From IMG/VR virus record IMGVR_UViG_3300005838_000623, positions 28,696 through 92,695 of that record: a DNA stretch of 64,000 bases. One strand, written 5' to 3'. A program made the translations under genes and the position numbers. This DNA is from a virus. Positions 17,680 through 26,972 of the stretch are shown piece after piece. Every line of letters begins with the position of its first letter. Position 1 is the stretch's first letter. The notes beneath the pieces are model-generated. The model worked only from the letters and a program-made list of their open reading frames with translations, was not told where the DNA came from and did no database searches.

Positions 17680-18525
17680 TTATACGAAAAAACTTGAATA
17701 ATCAAATAGTAATGGCATATTTGATTCGTGTTCACATTCAGGACATGTTATAACTACAGGAGCAAGTGCTGTTTTTTCTCGTATTGTTTCCAATGTAGCA
17801 GTAATTTTATTAAACAATTTTATACTAGTGTTATTAACAAAATCTATTATTTCTTCTTTGTTTACAACAAGTTGTCCGTCTGGTAATTCTATACCATGGA
17901 TTCCAGAAGTTATAGTACTAATATTAATATCAGTCATATTTTTAAGTATTTTATTATATATTTCTTTTACTTCGTCTGGATCCATACCCTCAGAATTAGA
18001 TGCTAGTTGTATTGCTTGTTGTTCTTCAAAAGCTCTTCGTTGCAATAATGATAATTCTAAATAAGATAATGGTTTAATATGAACTTTTATTTCTCCATAC
18101 GTGATAATAGTAAGTTCATTATTGAATGTAATATTGCTTAATTTGTCAATGTATCCATCCAAATTTAATCCTACAACATGTTCATGATTGCATTCACCAC
18201 ATGTTTGTTCTATTTCCATTTGGTTACCATATGATGCTATACGTATTGCTATTAAAATGTAATCAACATCAGATGCTGGCATTGACCATGCATCTTTGAT
18301 ACTTGGAATACAACTTTGAATAACTTGCGCTACTGCCTCTCCAGATATTAACGCGTCTGGTGTTTTGATGATAATATCATCCTTTGCTGTCATTGGATAT
18401 ACTGGTACTTCTCCCGTTGCTGGCATCTCCAGCGTGCCTTCTGGATAAAATTGCCCTCCACTTGGTAATGTGATGTATATCTCTGGTTGCCTATAATATT
18501 GTATTAGGACACTATCTGTACTCAT
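17680..18525 (-). CDS. 26: Baseplate hub / tail assembly protein gp26-like
   Basis: 281 residues. It matches the T4-like gp26 family: ITLPSGGQFYPEG near the start, PMTAKDDIIIKTPDALISGE, AVAQVIQSCIPSIKDAW and DVDYILIAIRIASYG. Two CxxC pairs (CGEC about residue 113 and CPEC about 262) could bind zinc. gp26 acts in hub/tail assembly rather than as a major virion component. It faces the tape measure gene across a 78-nt divergent gap. The last codons (AGT TTT TTC GTA TAA) contain a slippery heptamer. Confidence 0.8.
   Translation of the reverse strand: MSTDSVLIQYYRQPEIYITLPSGGQFYPEGTLEMPATGEVPVYPMTAKDDIIIKTPDALISGEAVAQVIQSCIPSIKDAWSMPASDVDYILIAIRIASYGNQMEIEQTCGECNHEHVVGLNLDGYIDKLSNITFNNELTIITYGEIKVHIKPLSYLELSLLQRRAFEEQQAIQLASNSEGMDPDEVKEIYNKILKNMTDINISTITSGIHGIELPDGQLVVNKEEIIDFVNNTSIKLFNKITATLETIREKTALAPVVITCPECEHESNMPLLFDYSSFFV
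17686..17692 (-). other. Predicted -1 ribosomal frameshift site (T TTT TTC) joining gp26 to the next ORF
   Basis: On the minus strand the gp26 codons AGT TTT TTC GTA TAA include T-TTT-TTC in the correct X-XXY-YYZ phase. After a -1 shift the ribosome reads CGT ATA AGG CTT CTA TCC and then the ATG GGG TAT of the 70-residue ORF in frame, without a stop. The fusion would be about 356 residues (280 + 6 + 70). Sequence and phasing are observed; function is inferred by analogy with tail-chaperone frameshifts of lambda and many tailed phages. Confidence 0.65.
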
Positions 18526-18547
18526 TCGAAACCCTCAAAATTTGATG

Positions 18548-18555
18548 TATAAATA
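18548..18555 (+). promoter_or_regulatory. Late-promoter-like box upstream of the tape measure
   Basis: Exact TATAAATA, 48 nt before the tape measure start at 18604, in the divergent gap with gp26. Confidence 0.6.
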
Positions 18556-18603
18556 ATAACATATTACAATATTTACCCAATGTAATTAACTACGTATATT
18601 ATT

Positions 18604-21090
18604 ATGGCATTAGATCCAGTAGAACAAGCGGCGATAAATCGAATAAACTCTTTATTTGCGAGTGTCGGTGCGGAAGCAGGCAATGCAGCTAGTAGATTAG
18701 GTGACGTAGCACGAGCTGCAAGCGATGCATCTGGTGGCCTTGGTGGATTTGTATCTTCTCTTGGTAGTGCTAGTTCTGGCGTTACTGGTTCCACTAATAA
18801 AATGACAAGTTCAATGAATGCAAGTGCTGGAAGTATTACGACTTCTGCCGGTATTCTTGCCGACGCATCTCAAAATATTATAGGAAAGATAGCATCTGCC
18901 GTATCTGGAGGAACTGCAAATTTTGCTGATGCTGGCGGACTAGCAACAGGTATGATGGGTGGCGTCACTAAAGCTTCGGGACTACTGGGTAAGAAATTCG
19001 CAGGAATGGCCAAACCTTTAGCTGTAGTTGGTAAAGTCGCTGGTGTTTTAGGTACAGCCTTGGGCGCGGCCGCCAATTATAATAATGATTTATTACAAAA
19101 TTGGCGTGGCTTAACTCGAACTGGTATATCATTACAAGGTGCGATGGAAGAAGTTGGTATAGCACAAGGCAAAGCAAATTTATCATTACACCAACTAAGT
19201 AGCCATTTGAGTAGTAATAGTGAAGCATTTGCTGTGTTAGGTGGAACAGCAAGTGGTGGTGCTGAAGCATTTCTACAACTTCAGTCAACATTACAATCTG
19301 TAGACCTTGGTTATGATAAATCCAGTAGATCTTTTAGGGAATCGTTAGAGACATTGGGTATTACTTCTGATGAAAGTGCTAGTCTTATTACTGATATGCT
19401 TGGAAGCCAAATGCTGGCAGCTAAATTTAGGAATCTAGATGAAAAATCCCAGGCTGAAAGTACTGCTGATTATATTATGAATTTAGATCAGTTATCCAAA
19501 TTAACTGGTAAAAGTAGAGAACAACTAGCACAAGAGCAAAAACAAATGGCCAATGATACTCAATTTCAAGCGGCTATGAATGGAAAATCCGCAGAAGAAA
19601 TGGCTGCTATGCAAAGTGCAATGCAGAGAATTCAAGAGGTTGGCGGGCCAGCAGCTGTTGAAGCATTTAAAGCAAGACTAGCAGGCGTTGTTCCTGCAGG
19701 TAAAGAAGCACGGATGTTATTGGCAACACCAATGGGTAAAGTTGTTGAAGAAATGGCTGGAGAAATGGCCGGCGCATCCGGCGCTGATCAAATAGGCGGA
19801 ATAGCCGACAGTTATACTAATGCGTTGGGTGAAGGTGCTAAACAATCACGTGATATGTTATTACCATTGGCTAAAGCAGGCGGATTAGTAGCAGGCGAGT
19901 TTAGTTCATTATTTGGTGTAATGAACAAAACTGTAATAAGAAATCAAGGATTAATTGACCAACAAGAAAAATTGACAGGAACTGTTGTTGATTTAAACAT
20001 AGCGATGCGAGCAATGTTAGATAGTGTATCTGGCACTAAAAGGGAAGATCCAACAGATCTAGATAGTGAGATAGTACAAGTTGGTTCAGATTTAACTAAT
20101 ACAGTTACTGAAGTGACAACATCATTGCAGGAAATTGTTAACTTCGTACAAGTAAAGTCTGCGGAACTTTCTAGGGATTATGTACCACCTGCACTTAAGG
20201 CGGCGATGGGCGCATGGAATGGTGCAATGGCCCTGGGTGAAGAGGTTGGTGAATTTTTCGGCCAGAGTTGGGACATGCCTAGAAGCGCATATAATCGTGA
20301 TGTACGGAATGTAGAAGGCGATGCTCCCCCAACCCGGGCCAGAAGAGCCCAGGGCCCTACTAATGCGGAAGCTCCCCAGTTGGATAATGCCAATCAGGCA
20401 ACGTTAGACGCTATTGACGCACTCACGGCTCAAAACGCCATCCGTCTTTCCCAGGGGAATCCCGCGTCTGACAAGGGTAGACTGGGTCAGGCAACCAGAG
20501 ACGCTATTGCCCCCGCTACAGAACAAACAAATATGCCCGTGGATCGCCTCGCGGAGATGCAGAATGCAGTTGGCCAGCAACTAATGAATACACTTAATGC
20601 ATTATCAGCTGATGAATTAATGAATGCTGACCAACTTCAGAAAATCCAACAACAGTTTATTGAACGAGAAGTTGCAGCTATTGAGAACTTAGGTTATACG
20701 ATGACGGACTCACAGACTATTACTTCACAAAAATTTGATGAACTTGTGAAAATATTTCAGAAAGCACAATATCAACAAATAACTGGTGCTAGTGACGCAG
20801 ATGTTGACGCAATGCTTTCGACCGCACCTGGCGAGCAAATTGTCGATATTGCTAAAGTGTTAGGAAAGACAATCGAAGACAATAGAGCGGCGGAAGAATT
20901 AGTGAATAGGAAATTATGGGTAGGCACTAGTAATCAAGATTTAGCAACGTTAATTGCTCAGTCTCAAAAAATATCCGCTGACAGGATTATTGAAGCTATT
21001 GAGATGGCAGGCAAAGGTTCTCCTACACCGCGACCATCCAATAACGACATCGCCGGCAACGAATATGCAAAACAAGAAGGCGTCCGTTAA
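18604..21090 (+). CDS. Tail tape measure protein (gp29-like)
   Basis: 828 residues, Ala/Gly/Ser-rich and largely helical, opposite gp26 and before the portal. The composition, the hydrophobic Gly/Ala segment near residues 115-165 (MMGGVTKASGLLGKKFAGMA) and the length fit a tape measure protein, which sets tail length and is threaded through the tube. T4 gp29 has 590 residues, so a longer tail would be predicted. Residues about 570-650 are encoded by a GC-rich patch (20310-20560) with Pro, Arg and Gln unlike the flanks, possibly a recent insert. A NotI-type site lies at 19066-19073. No peptidase motif was seen. Confidence 0.75.
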   Translation: MALDPVEQAAINRINSLFASVGAEAGNAASRLGDVARAASDASGGLGGFVSSLGSASSGVTGSTNKMTSSMNASAGSITTSAGILADASQNIIGKIASAVSGGTANFADAGGLATGMMGGVTKASGLLGKKFAGMAKPLAVVGKVAGVLGTALGAAANYNNDLLQNWRGLTRTGISLQGAMEEVGIAQGKANLSLHQLSSHLSSNSEAFAVLGGTASGGAEAFLQLQSTLQSVDLGYDKSSRSFRESLETLGITSDESASLITDMLGSQMLAAKFRNLDEKSQAESTADYIMNLDQLSKLTGKSREQLAQEQKQMANDTQFQAAMNGKSAEEMAAMQSAMQRIQEVGGPAAVEAFKARLAGVVPAGKEARMLLATPMGKVVEEMAGEMAGASGADQIGGIADSYTNALGEGAKQSRDMLLPLAKAGGLVAGEFSSLFGVMNKTVIRNQGLIDQQEKLTGTVVDLNIAMRAMLDSVSGTKREDPTDLDSEIVQVGSDLTNTVTEVTTSLQEIVNFVQVKSAELSRDYVPPALKAAMGAWNGAMALGEEVGEFFGQSWDMPRSAYNRDVRNVEGDAPPTRARRAQGPTNAEAPQLDNANQATLDAIDALTAQNAIRLSQGNPASDKGRLGQATRDAIAPATEQTNMPVDRLAEMQNAVGQQLMNTLNALSADELMNADQLQKIQQQFIEREVAAIENLGYTMTDSQTITSQKFDELVKIFQKAQYQQITGASDADVDAMLSTAPGEQIVDIAKVLGKTIEDNRAAEELVNRKLWVGTSNQDLATLIAQSQKISADRIIEAIEMAGKGSPTPRPSNNDIAGNEYAKQEGVR

Positions 21091-21148
21091 ACCAAATTAA
21101 AATAATAATAATATAAAATAGGGTAAATAGTAGTAGAGAGTAATTATA

Positions 21149-22825
21149 ATGACTTGGAAGAAATATTTTACACAGCCTAGCAATGTCGTTCCATTGCGTA
21201 ATGGCACACCAGATGTAGGTTTTAAAAACTACAGCTCAATATTACCTGAAGTATATTCAGGACATCCTAATCGTATTGAACGTTATGTTCAATATGATGG
21301 TATGGATCAAGATAGTGAGGTTAATTCAGCACTAGATATTCTTGCTGAATTTTGTACACAAACCAATACGGAATCTGGCATTGCTTTCAAAGTTCATTAC
21401 CATGAAGATGCTACAGATACTGAAGTAGATCTTTTACAATCACAATTACGACATTGGTATAACTTACAAGGGTTTGAGCGCAAAATATTTAAATTATTTC
21501 GTAATGTATTAAAATATGGCGATCAACTTTTCATTAGAGATCCAGAAACGAAAAAATGGCACTTTGTAGATAGTGCTAAAGTAGAAAAGATTGTTGTTGA
21601 TGAAAGTGCTGGCCGAGAAATTGAACAATATACAATTAGAGATATTGCTGTAAATTTTGAAACTTTAGCAGTTACTGAAAAAGATACCACAGGTAGTACC
21701 ATTCCTAACTTAACTAACAGGCAAGGAAGTCCAACAAGTCAAACAATGGCAGATTCGGCAAAATATAGTTATGGTAAAAAGTCTGTTGCTGTAGATGCAA
21801 AGCATATTGTTCATATTAGTATGACAGAAGAAATGGATGGCAGTTGGCCATTTGGTAATAGTATTTTAGAAAATATTTTTAAAACTTATAAGCAAAAAGA
21901 ATTGCTTGAAGATGCTATTATTATATACAGGGTACAACGAGCACCAGAGCGCAGAGTATTTTATATTGATGTAGGTAACATGCCGTCTCATATGGCTATG
22001 GGTTTTGTAGAGCGTGTTAAAAACGAAATACATCAACGTAGAATTCCTACTACAACTGGCGGTGGTACTAAAATGATGGATTCAACTTATAATCCATTGT
22101 CGATAATGGAAGATTACTTTTTCCCACAAACAGGCGAGGGGCGTGGTAGTAAAGTTGAAACATTACCAGGTGGTGAGAACTTAGGCCAAATTGATGATTT
22201 AAAATTCTTTACTAATAAAATGTATCGAGCATTACGTATTCCAAGTAGTTATTTACCATCAGGTCCAGATGAAGGTGTAGCAGGTTATACTGATGGTAGA
22301 GTTGGTACAGCATTAATACAAGAGTATAGATTTAATGAGTATTGTAAGAGATTGCAAACTATTATTGCTTCTGTTGTTGATGATGAGTTTAAATTATTCA
22401 TAAAATCACGTGGTATTAATATTGACAATAGCATTTTTGAAATTAAATTTAATGAGCCACAAAACTTTGCATCATATAGACAAGCAGAGTTGGATAATAC
22501 AAAAATTTCAGCATTTGCACAATTAGAGCAATTGCCATACTTGAGCAAACGTTTTATGATGGTGCGTTATTTAGGATTAACTGAAGAAGAATTGTTACAG
22601 AATACTACAATGTGGCAAGAAGAAACAGGAAATTCACCTAGTGCTAATATTGAAGGTTCTGATATGAGATCAATTGGTATTACTCCAGGTGGATTAGAAA
22701 GTGATATGGGAATGGCAGAAATGCCTGAACTTCCAATGGAAGAAGGTATGGATGGAATGGAAGGTGAGGCAGGAATGACGCCCGGCGCACCTGAAGTAGC
22801 ACCTACAGAACCAACACCAGTTTAA
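21149..22825 (+). CDS. 20: Portal vertex protein gp20
   Basis: 558-residue portal homologue, the dodecameric DNA channel at the capsid vertex. Typical T4-like signatures include YDGMDQDSEVNSALDILAEF, RAPERRVFYIDVGNMP, KNEIHQRRIPTTTGG, MMDSTYNPLSIMEDYFFPQT and EGRGSKVETLPGGENLG. The length agrees with T4 gp20 (524) and cyanophage portals. The last ~45 residues are Met/Pro/Glu-rich and probably flexible. It opens the head operon in the standard order portal, small core protein, acidic core protein, gp21, gp22, gp23. Confidence 0.97.
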   Translation: MTWKKYFTQPSNVVPLRNGTPDVGFKNYSSILPEVYSGHPNRIERYVQYDGMDQDSEVNSALDILAEFCTQTNTESGIAFKVHYHEDATDTEVDLLQSQLRHWYNLQGFERKIFKLFRNVLKYGDQLFIRDPETKKWHFVDSAKVEKIVVDESAGREIEQYTIRDIAVNFETLAVTEKDTTGSTIPNLTNRQGSPTSQTMADSAKYSYGKKSVAVDAKHIVHISMTEEMDGSWPFGNSILENIFKTYKQKELLEDAIIIYRVQRAPERRVFYIDVGNMPSHMAMGFVERVKNEIHQRRIPTTTGGGTKMMDSTYNPLSIMEDYFFPQTGEGRGSKVETLPGGENLGQIDDLKFFTNKMYRALRIPSSYLPSGPDEGVAGYTDGRVGTALIQEYRFNEYCKRLQTIIASVVDDEFKLFIKSRGINIDNSIFEIKFNEPQNFASYRQAELDNTKISAFAQLEQLPYLSKRFMMVRYLGLTEEELLQNTTMWQEETGNSPSANIEGSDMRSIGITPGGLESDMGMAEMPELPMEEGMDGMEGEAGMTPGAPEVAPTEPTPV

Positions 22826-22831
22826 TAAATA
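22824..22831 (+). promoter_or_regulatory. Late-promoter-like box overlapping the gp20 stop
   Basis: AATAAATA with its end only 5 nt before the ATG at 22837; a transcript from here would be essentially leaderless. Confidence 0.4.
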
Positions 22832-22836
22832 CTAAT

Positions 22837-23082
22837 ATGCTTTTACTAGAGATTTTTACAGATATTGACATGAAAGAACCTGACACGGATGATAAGCATT
22901 CACGTTATGATCCTTCTGATGATCAAACTGTAATGAAAAAAGATGATACACGAAAAACTCGTTTAACATTAAAACAAATTAATAAAATTCGTCGAATGCA
23001 AGAATTACGAACATCTGAACAATTAGAAGACGAAAAACAATATGCAATCCAATATGCCCCAGCACCAGCGGCACCTATGTAA
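22837..23082 (+). CDS. Small head (prohead core) protein, gp67-like position
   Basis: 81 residues, charged, helical in the middle (LTLKQINKIRRMQELRTSEQ). It lies between portal and the acidic core protein where T4 has the prohead core protein gp67; similar short proteins beginning MLLLE-like occur at this place in marine T4-like phages. LLLE at the N-terminus would fit the gp21 cleavage rule (hydrophobic-x-Glu), which is inference. There is no ribosome binding site; the late box ends just before the start. Confidence 0.6.
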   Translation: MLLLEIFTDIDMKEPDTDDKHSRYDPSDDQTVMKKDDTRKTRLTLKQINKIRRMQELRTSEQLEDEKQYAIQYAPAPAAPM

Positions 23083-23199
23083 AATTACCCCTTTTCACTC
23101 ATTTTACCCCTATAATCAAGTATATTAGCAAATTATAATTAAATATAATTATATATTTGTAATTTGTACCTTTATGAAATAAAAAGGAGTGATTTCGCT

Positions 23200-23937
23200 A
23201 TGAGTAATAAATTTGAGCAGTTGCTCGATTATATCATCAACGAAGAGCAAGATAAAGCCAAAGAGCTTTTCCATGAAATTGTTGTGGATAAGTCTCGTGA
23301 GATTTATGAAGGCTTGATTGATGAGCAAGATCTTGAAGCTATTGAAGAGGAAATTGAAGAAGTAGAAGAAGAAATTTCCGATAATGAAGTTGATGATTTT
23401 GTTAATGATATTGAGAGCGACGAAGAAGGTATGTCACTAGAAGATGCTGGTGAAGACCTTGAAGACGTTATGGACATGGATGCCGATGCCGATGCAGAAG
23501 GCGAAGAAGAAATGTCCGATGAAGAAACAGATGAAAGGATTAGTGATCTAGAATCTGCATTTGATGATTTACAAGCAGAATTTGACAAGTTGATGGCAGA
23601 AGTTAGTGGTGAAGAAGGTGTCGAAGGTGAGGAAGAACTTGCACCTGAAGAAGACCTAGAATTTGAATCAGTTGAAACTGATGAAGAGCCAGTAGAAGAA
23701 GCCAAAGACGATGACGATGACAAAGAAGAAGTTACAGAAGACCTAACACCAGCACCAGCACCAGTAGGTGATAAGAGTGATAGTGGTTCAGGTCCAGTAG
23801 CAAGTAAGAACCCAATGGACGCAGGTGGTGCAAACGCATCAAACCTTGGATCTAGTAGTTCTGAGTCAGGCGCATCAGACCCAGCAGTACAAAAGGGTAA
23901 AATGTCACCAAAAGCTGAAGTAAAAAACAAGGCATAA
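23200..23937 (+). CDS. Acidic prohead core/scaffold protein
   Basis: 245 residues, extremely acidic (long Asp/Glu runs from residue 45 to 185), then a Ser/Gly/Ala-rich neutral tail. This composition and the position between portal and protease match internal prohead core proteins (T4 gp68/gp67 type), which are cleaved by gp21 during maturation. An earlier in-frame ATG at 23164 is possible, but AAAAGGAG at 23182-23189 fits a start at 23200 (MSNKFEQLL). LxE and IxE sites are abundant. The large Ser-rich antisense frame here is only a mirror of the Asp/Glu codons. Confidence 0.7.
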   Translation: MSNKFEQLLDYIINEEQDKAKELFHEIVVDKSREIYEGLIDEQDLEAIEEEIEEVEEEISDNEVDDFVNDIESDEEGMSLEDAGEDLEDVMDMDADADAEGEEEMSDEETDERISDLESAFDDLQAEFDKLMAEVSGEEGVEGEEELAPEEDLEFESVETDEEPVEEAKDDDDDKEEVTEDLTPAPAPVGDKSDSGSGPVASKNPMDAGGANASNLGSSSSESGASDPAVQKGKMSPKAEVKNKA

Positions 23938-23943
23938 TTTAAG

Positions 23944-24567
23944 ATGACTTATCTAAAAGAACACTTGACATTTGACCAAGCACGTATGGTAACCGAGACT
24001 GATGCAGACGGCAAGGATTTATATATGAAGGGTATTTGTATTCAAGGTGGTGTAAAGAATGCAAACTCAAGAGTATATCCAGTCAATGAAATACAAGACG
24101 CCGTATCAACATTAAATGAACAAATCAATCAAGGCATGTCCGTATTAGGTGAGGTTGACCATCCAGACGATCTTAAAGTTAATTTAGATCGTGTTTCCCA
24201 CATGGTTACAGAAATGTGGATGGACGGACCCAATGGCTATGGAAAACTTAAAGTTCTTCCAACACCAATGGGTAATTTAGTCAAAACAATGCTAGAGTCA
24301 GGTGTTAAATTAGGAGTATCCTCCAGGGGTTCCGGAAATGTAAAGGAATCATCCGGAGATGTTTCAGAATTTGAAATAGTCACGATTGACGTCGTGGCAC
24401 AACCAAGTGCTCCAGATGCATATCCAACAGCAATTTATGAAGGCCTTCTCAATATGAGAGGCGGCCATCAATTGTTAGGAGTAGCAGCTGAAGTACGTGA
24501 GAATCAACAGGCGCAAAAATATCTCAAAGAAGGGATTTTGCGTCTCATAAAGGACCTAAAAATTTAG
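23944..24567 (+). CDS. 21: Prohead protease gp21
   Basis: 207-residue serine protease that cleaves scaffold and capsid proteins at hydrophobic-x-Glu sites. The family's catalytic His lies in GEVDHPDD (H73), and the nucleophile is in GVSSRGSG (S126/S127). NSRVYPVNEI and VLPTPMGNLVKTMLESG are also conserved. Length equals T4 gp21 (212). It sits between the acidic core protein and gp22, 9 nt before the latter. Confidence 0.95.
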   Translation: MTYLKEHLTFDQARMVTETDADGKDLYMKGICIQGGVKNANSRVYPVNEIQDAVSTLNEQINQGMSVLGEVDHPDDLKVNLDRVSHMVTEMWMDGPNGYGKLKVLPTPMGNLVKTMLESGVKLGVSSRGSGNVKESSGDVSEFEIVTIDVVAQPSAPDAYPTAIYEGLLNMRGGHQLLGVAAEVRENQQAQKYLKEGILRLIKDLKI

Positions 24568-24576
24568 GAGAGCATT

Positions 24577-25689
24577 ATGATAGAAGTATTCAAACCACTT
24601 ATCGACAATAACCTAATCTCAGAAGAAGCAAGAGATGAACTTCAGGAGGCTTGGGACACCAAGTTGACAGAAGCTGCTGAGCAAAACAAAGCGGAACTCC
24701 GTGAAGAGTTTGCACAGCGTTATGAGCATGATAAGGAAGCAATTGTCGAAGCCCTAGATACAATGGTTACAGATTCTCTAAAACAAGAAATCCAAGAATT
24801 TGTTGAGGATAAGCAAGCAGTAGTTGTTGAGCGAGTTGCATACAAGACAGCAATTGCAGAGCATGCCGATATGCTTAACACATTCGTAACAAAAAATCTA
24901 ACAAATGAAATGCAAGAGTTTCGCACAGACAGAGGTTCGCAGACTGAAGCATTTGGTAAGTTAGAGGATTTCGTAATCAAAGCATTAAGTGAAGAAATTG
25001 TCGAATTCAATGAAGACAAACAAGACGTAATTGATACAAAAGTTAAGTTAGTATCTGAAGCGAAAGCAAGACTAGCAGAACTTAAGAAGACATTTATTGA
25101 GCGTGGTGCTAAGATGGTGGAAGAGACTGTCACCAAAACTATTAAGGGTGAGATGTCACAATTAAAAGAAGATATCCAAAGTGCTCGTGAGAACAACTTT
25201 GGACGTCAGCTATTTGAAGCATTTGCCGCCGAATATTCAAATTCATATATGAATGAGAAGACTGAAGTAGCAAAGCTAATGAAGCAACTTTCCGATAAGG
25301 AAAACGAACTTGCGGAAGCAAGTAAAGAAGTAACAGAAAAAGATGCACTTGTAGAAGCAAGAGAGAGTGAGATCAGAATTATTAATGATCAAGCAAGCAG
25401 AAAAGAAGTTCTTTCAGAAATGCTTAACCCATTGGCTAAGGATAAGAAAGAAATTATGGAAAGTTTACTTGAATCAGTTCAAACTGATAAACTTAAAGCA
25501 TCTTTCGACAAGTACCTGCCCGCAGTTATTAATGGCGATGGTAGTGGTATAAAACGCAAACTAACTGAGTCAGTAAAGAAAGAAGTTACCGGTGATCGTG
25601 AAATCAAACAAGAAACTCAACCAGAGAACGATATCACCACTTCTAACATTATTGATATCAAGAAGTTGGCGGGATTAGCAGTTAATTAA
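24577..25689 (+). CDS. 22: Main scaffolding protein gp22
   Basis: 370 residues, nearly all alpha-helical and rich in Glu, Lys and Ala, as expected for the prohead core scaffold that directs gp23 assembly and is degraded by gp21. It begins MIEVFKPLIDNNLISEEARDE and has an AGGAGAG ribosome binding site. Coiled-coil-like repeats (QEFVEDK, MQEFRTD, VEFNEDK) recur at about 35-residue spacing between residues 65 and 155. The C-terminus IIDIKKLAGLA resembles the end of the 219-residue protein at 59717. Confidence 0.92.
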   Translation: MIEVFKPLIDNNLISEEARDELQEAWDTKLTEAAEQNKAELREEFAQRYEHDKEAIVEALDTMVTDSLKQEIQEFVEDKQAVVVERVAYKTAIAEHADMLNTFVTKNLTNEMQEFRTDRGSQTEAFGKLEDFVIKALSEEIVEFNEDKQDVIDTKVKLVSEAKARLAELKKTFIERGAKMVEETVTKTIKGEMSQLKEDIQSARENNFGRQLFEAFAAEYSNSYMNEKTEVAKLMKQLSDKENELAEASKEVTEKDALVEARESEIRIINDQASRKEVLSEMLNPLAKDKKEIMESLLESVQTDKLKASFDKYLPAVINGDGSGIKRKLTESVKKEVTGDREIKQETQPENDITTSNIIDIKKLAGLAVN

Positions 25690-25711
25690 TTAAAGAGTTT
25701 AGGAGACACAA

Positions 25712-26878
25712 ATGTCAGAACTATTAACAGAACGTTGGGAAGAAACCAAAGAAGCCTTATGTGAAGGCCTTGAAGGTACGCAACGTAGCACAATGGCAGT
25801 AACTCTAGAGAATACAAAGCAGTATCTCTCAGAAGCTGCAACAGCAGGCGCGACTGCTTCAGGTAACATTGCTACACTAAACCGTGTAATTTTACCAGTA
25901 ATCCGCCGTGTAATGCCATCAGTAATCGCTAACGATATCGTTGGTGTACAACCAATGGCAGGTCCAGTAGGACAAATTCACACATTAAGAGTACGTTATG
26001 CTGATACAAATAACGCAACAGGTACAGCAAATGACGTAACAGCTGGTGATGAAGCATTATCCCCATTCCAGATTGGTCAAGCCTATTCAGGCGATACAAC
26101 CGCCGGATTGGGTGCAGCTACTTCAGCACTAGAAGGCGCCGCAGGTAACCGTCTAAGCATTCAAATCTTAAAGCAACCTGTAGAAGCAAAAACCAGAAAG
26201 CTATCCGCTCGCTGGACTTTTGAGTCTGCACAGGACGCAAATGCAATGCACGGTATCGATATGGAAGCAGAAATTATGAGTGCATTAGCACAAGAAATTA
26301 CTGCTGAAATTGACCAAGAGATTCTTGGTTCACTTCGTGGTATTGCTTCAACTGGTTTTACTTTTGATCAGGCAGCAGTATCAGGTACAGCAACATACGT
26401 TGGTGACGAACACGCAGCTCTAGCAGTTGTTATGAATCGCGCCGCTAACCGTATTGCACAACGCACACGTCGAGGCGCAGGTAACTGGGCAGTTGTTTCA
26501 CCAGCTGCACTAACAGTGCTACAAAGCGCATCAACAAGTGCATTTGCACGTACAACAGAAGGTTCATTTGAAGCACCAACAAATCAAAAGATGGTTGGTA
26601 CATTGAATGGCGCATTGAAAGTATATGTAGATACATACTCTGACGGTGCAACACTAGTTGGTTATAAGGGTTCAAGCGAGGCAGACGCCGCCGCATTCTA
26701 TTGCCCATATATCCCACTAATGAGCTCCGGCACAGTACTAGACCCAGCAACTTTCGAACCAGTCGTAGGCTTCATGACACGTTATGGTTATGTCGCACTA
26801 ACAAATACTGCATCATCACTAGGTAATGCAGCTGACTACCTCGAGAGTATTACTATGTCTAACCTCTCATTCACATAA
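25712..26878 (+). CDS. 23: Major capsid protein gp23
   Basis: 388-residue T4-type major capsid protein. Family blocks: SGNIATLNRVILPVIRRVMP, QPMAGPVGQIHTLRVRYA, RKLSARWTFESAQDANAMHG, EIDQEILGSLR, RRGAGNWAVVSPAALTVLQS and YCPYIPLM. The sequence QYLSE-AAT near residue 41 fits a gp21 cleavage site (L-x-E), so the mature protein would start at A42. It is shorter than T4 gp23 (521), as usual in marine T4-like phages that lack the insertion domain. A strong terminator follows directly. It has a GGAGA ribosome binding site. Confidence 0.98.
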   Translation: MSELLTERWEETKEALCEGLEGTQRSTMAVTLENTKQYLSEAATAGATASGNIATLNRVILPVIRRVMPSVIANDIVGVQPMAGPVGQIHTLRVRYADTNNATGTANDVTAGDEALSPFQIGQAYSGDTTAGLGAATSALEGAAGNRLSIQILKQPVEAKTRKLSARWTFESAQDANAMHGIDMEAEIMSALAQEITAEIDQEILGSLRGIASTGFTFDQAAVSGTATYVGDEHAALAVVMNRAANRIAQRTRRGAGNWAVVSPAALTVLQSASTSAFARTTEGSFEAPTNQKMVGTLNGALKVYVDTYSDGATLVGYKGSSEADAAAFYCPYIPLMSSGTVLDPATFEPVVGFMTRYGYVALTNTASSLGNAADYLESITMSNLSFT

Positions 26879-26896
26879 GTTTATAACTTATTTGAC

Positions 26897-26929
26897 GAAG
26901 AAACCACCCTATTGGGTGGTTTTTTCTTC
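26897..26929 (+). terminator. Terminator after gp23
   Basis: GAAGAAACCACCC, a TATT loop and GGGTGGTTTTTTC: a long stem with a T-run, 19 nt after the gp23 stop. It ends the head operon. Confidence 0.9.
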
Positions 26930-26937
26930 TTGTAATA

Positions 26938-26945
26938 TATAAATA
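26938..26945 (+). promoter_or_regulatory. Late-promoter-like box upstream of 116-residue protein
   Basis: Exact TATAAATA immediately after the gp23 terminator and 27 nt before the next start codon, with AAGGAG between. Confidence 0.7.
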
Positions 26946-26972
26946 TAGGAAAGTCATTAAAGGAGATTTAAT

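Noticed and set aside
23164-23199. Upstream ATG start for the acidic core protein
   Set aside because: The AAAAGGAG site fits the ATG at 23200 and the residues before it look like translated ribosome-binding-site sequence.
23304-23930. 208-residue Ser-rich minus-strand frame
   Set aside because: It is the mirror of Asp/Glu codons of the acidic core protein; no promoter, start signal or protein-like composition.
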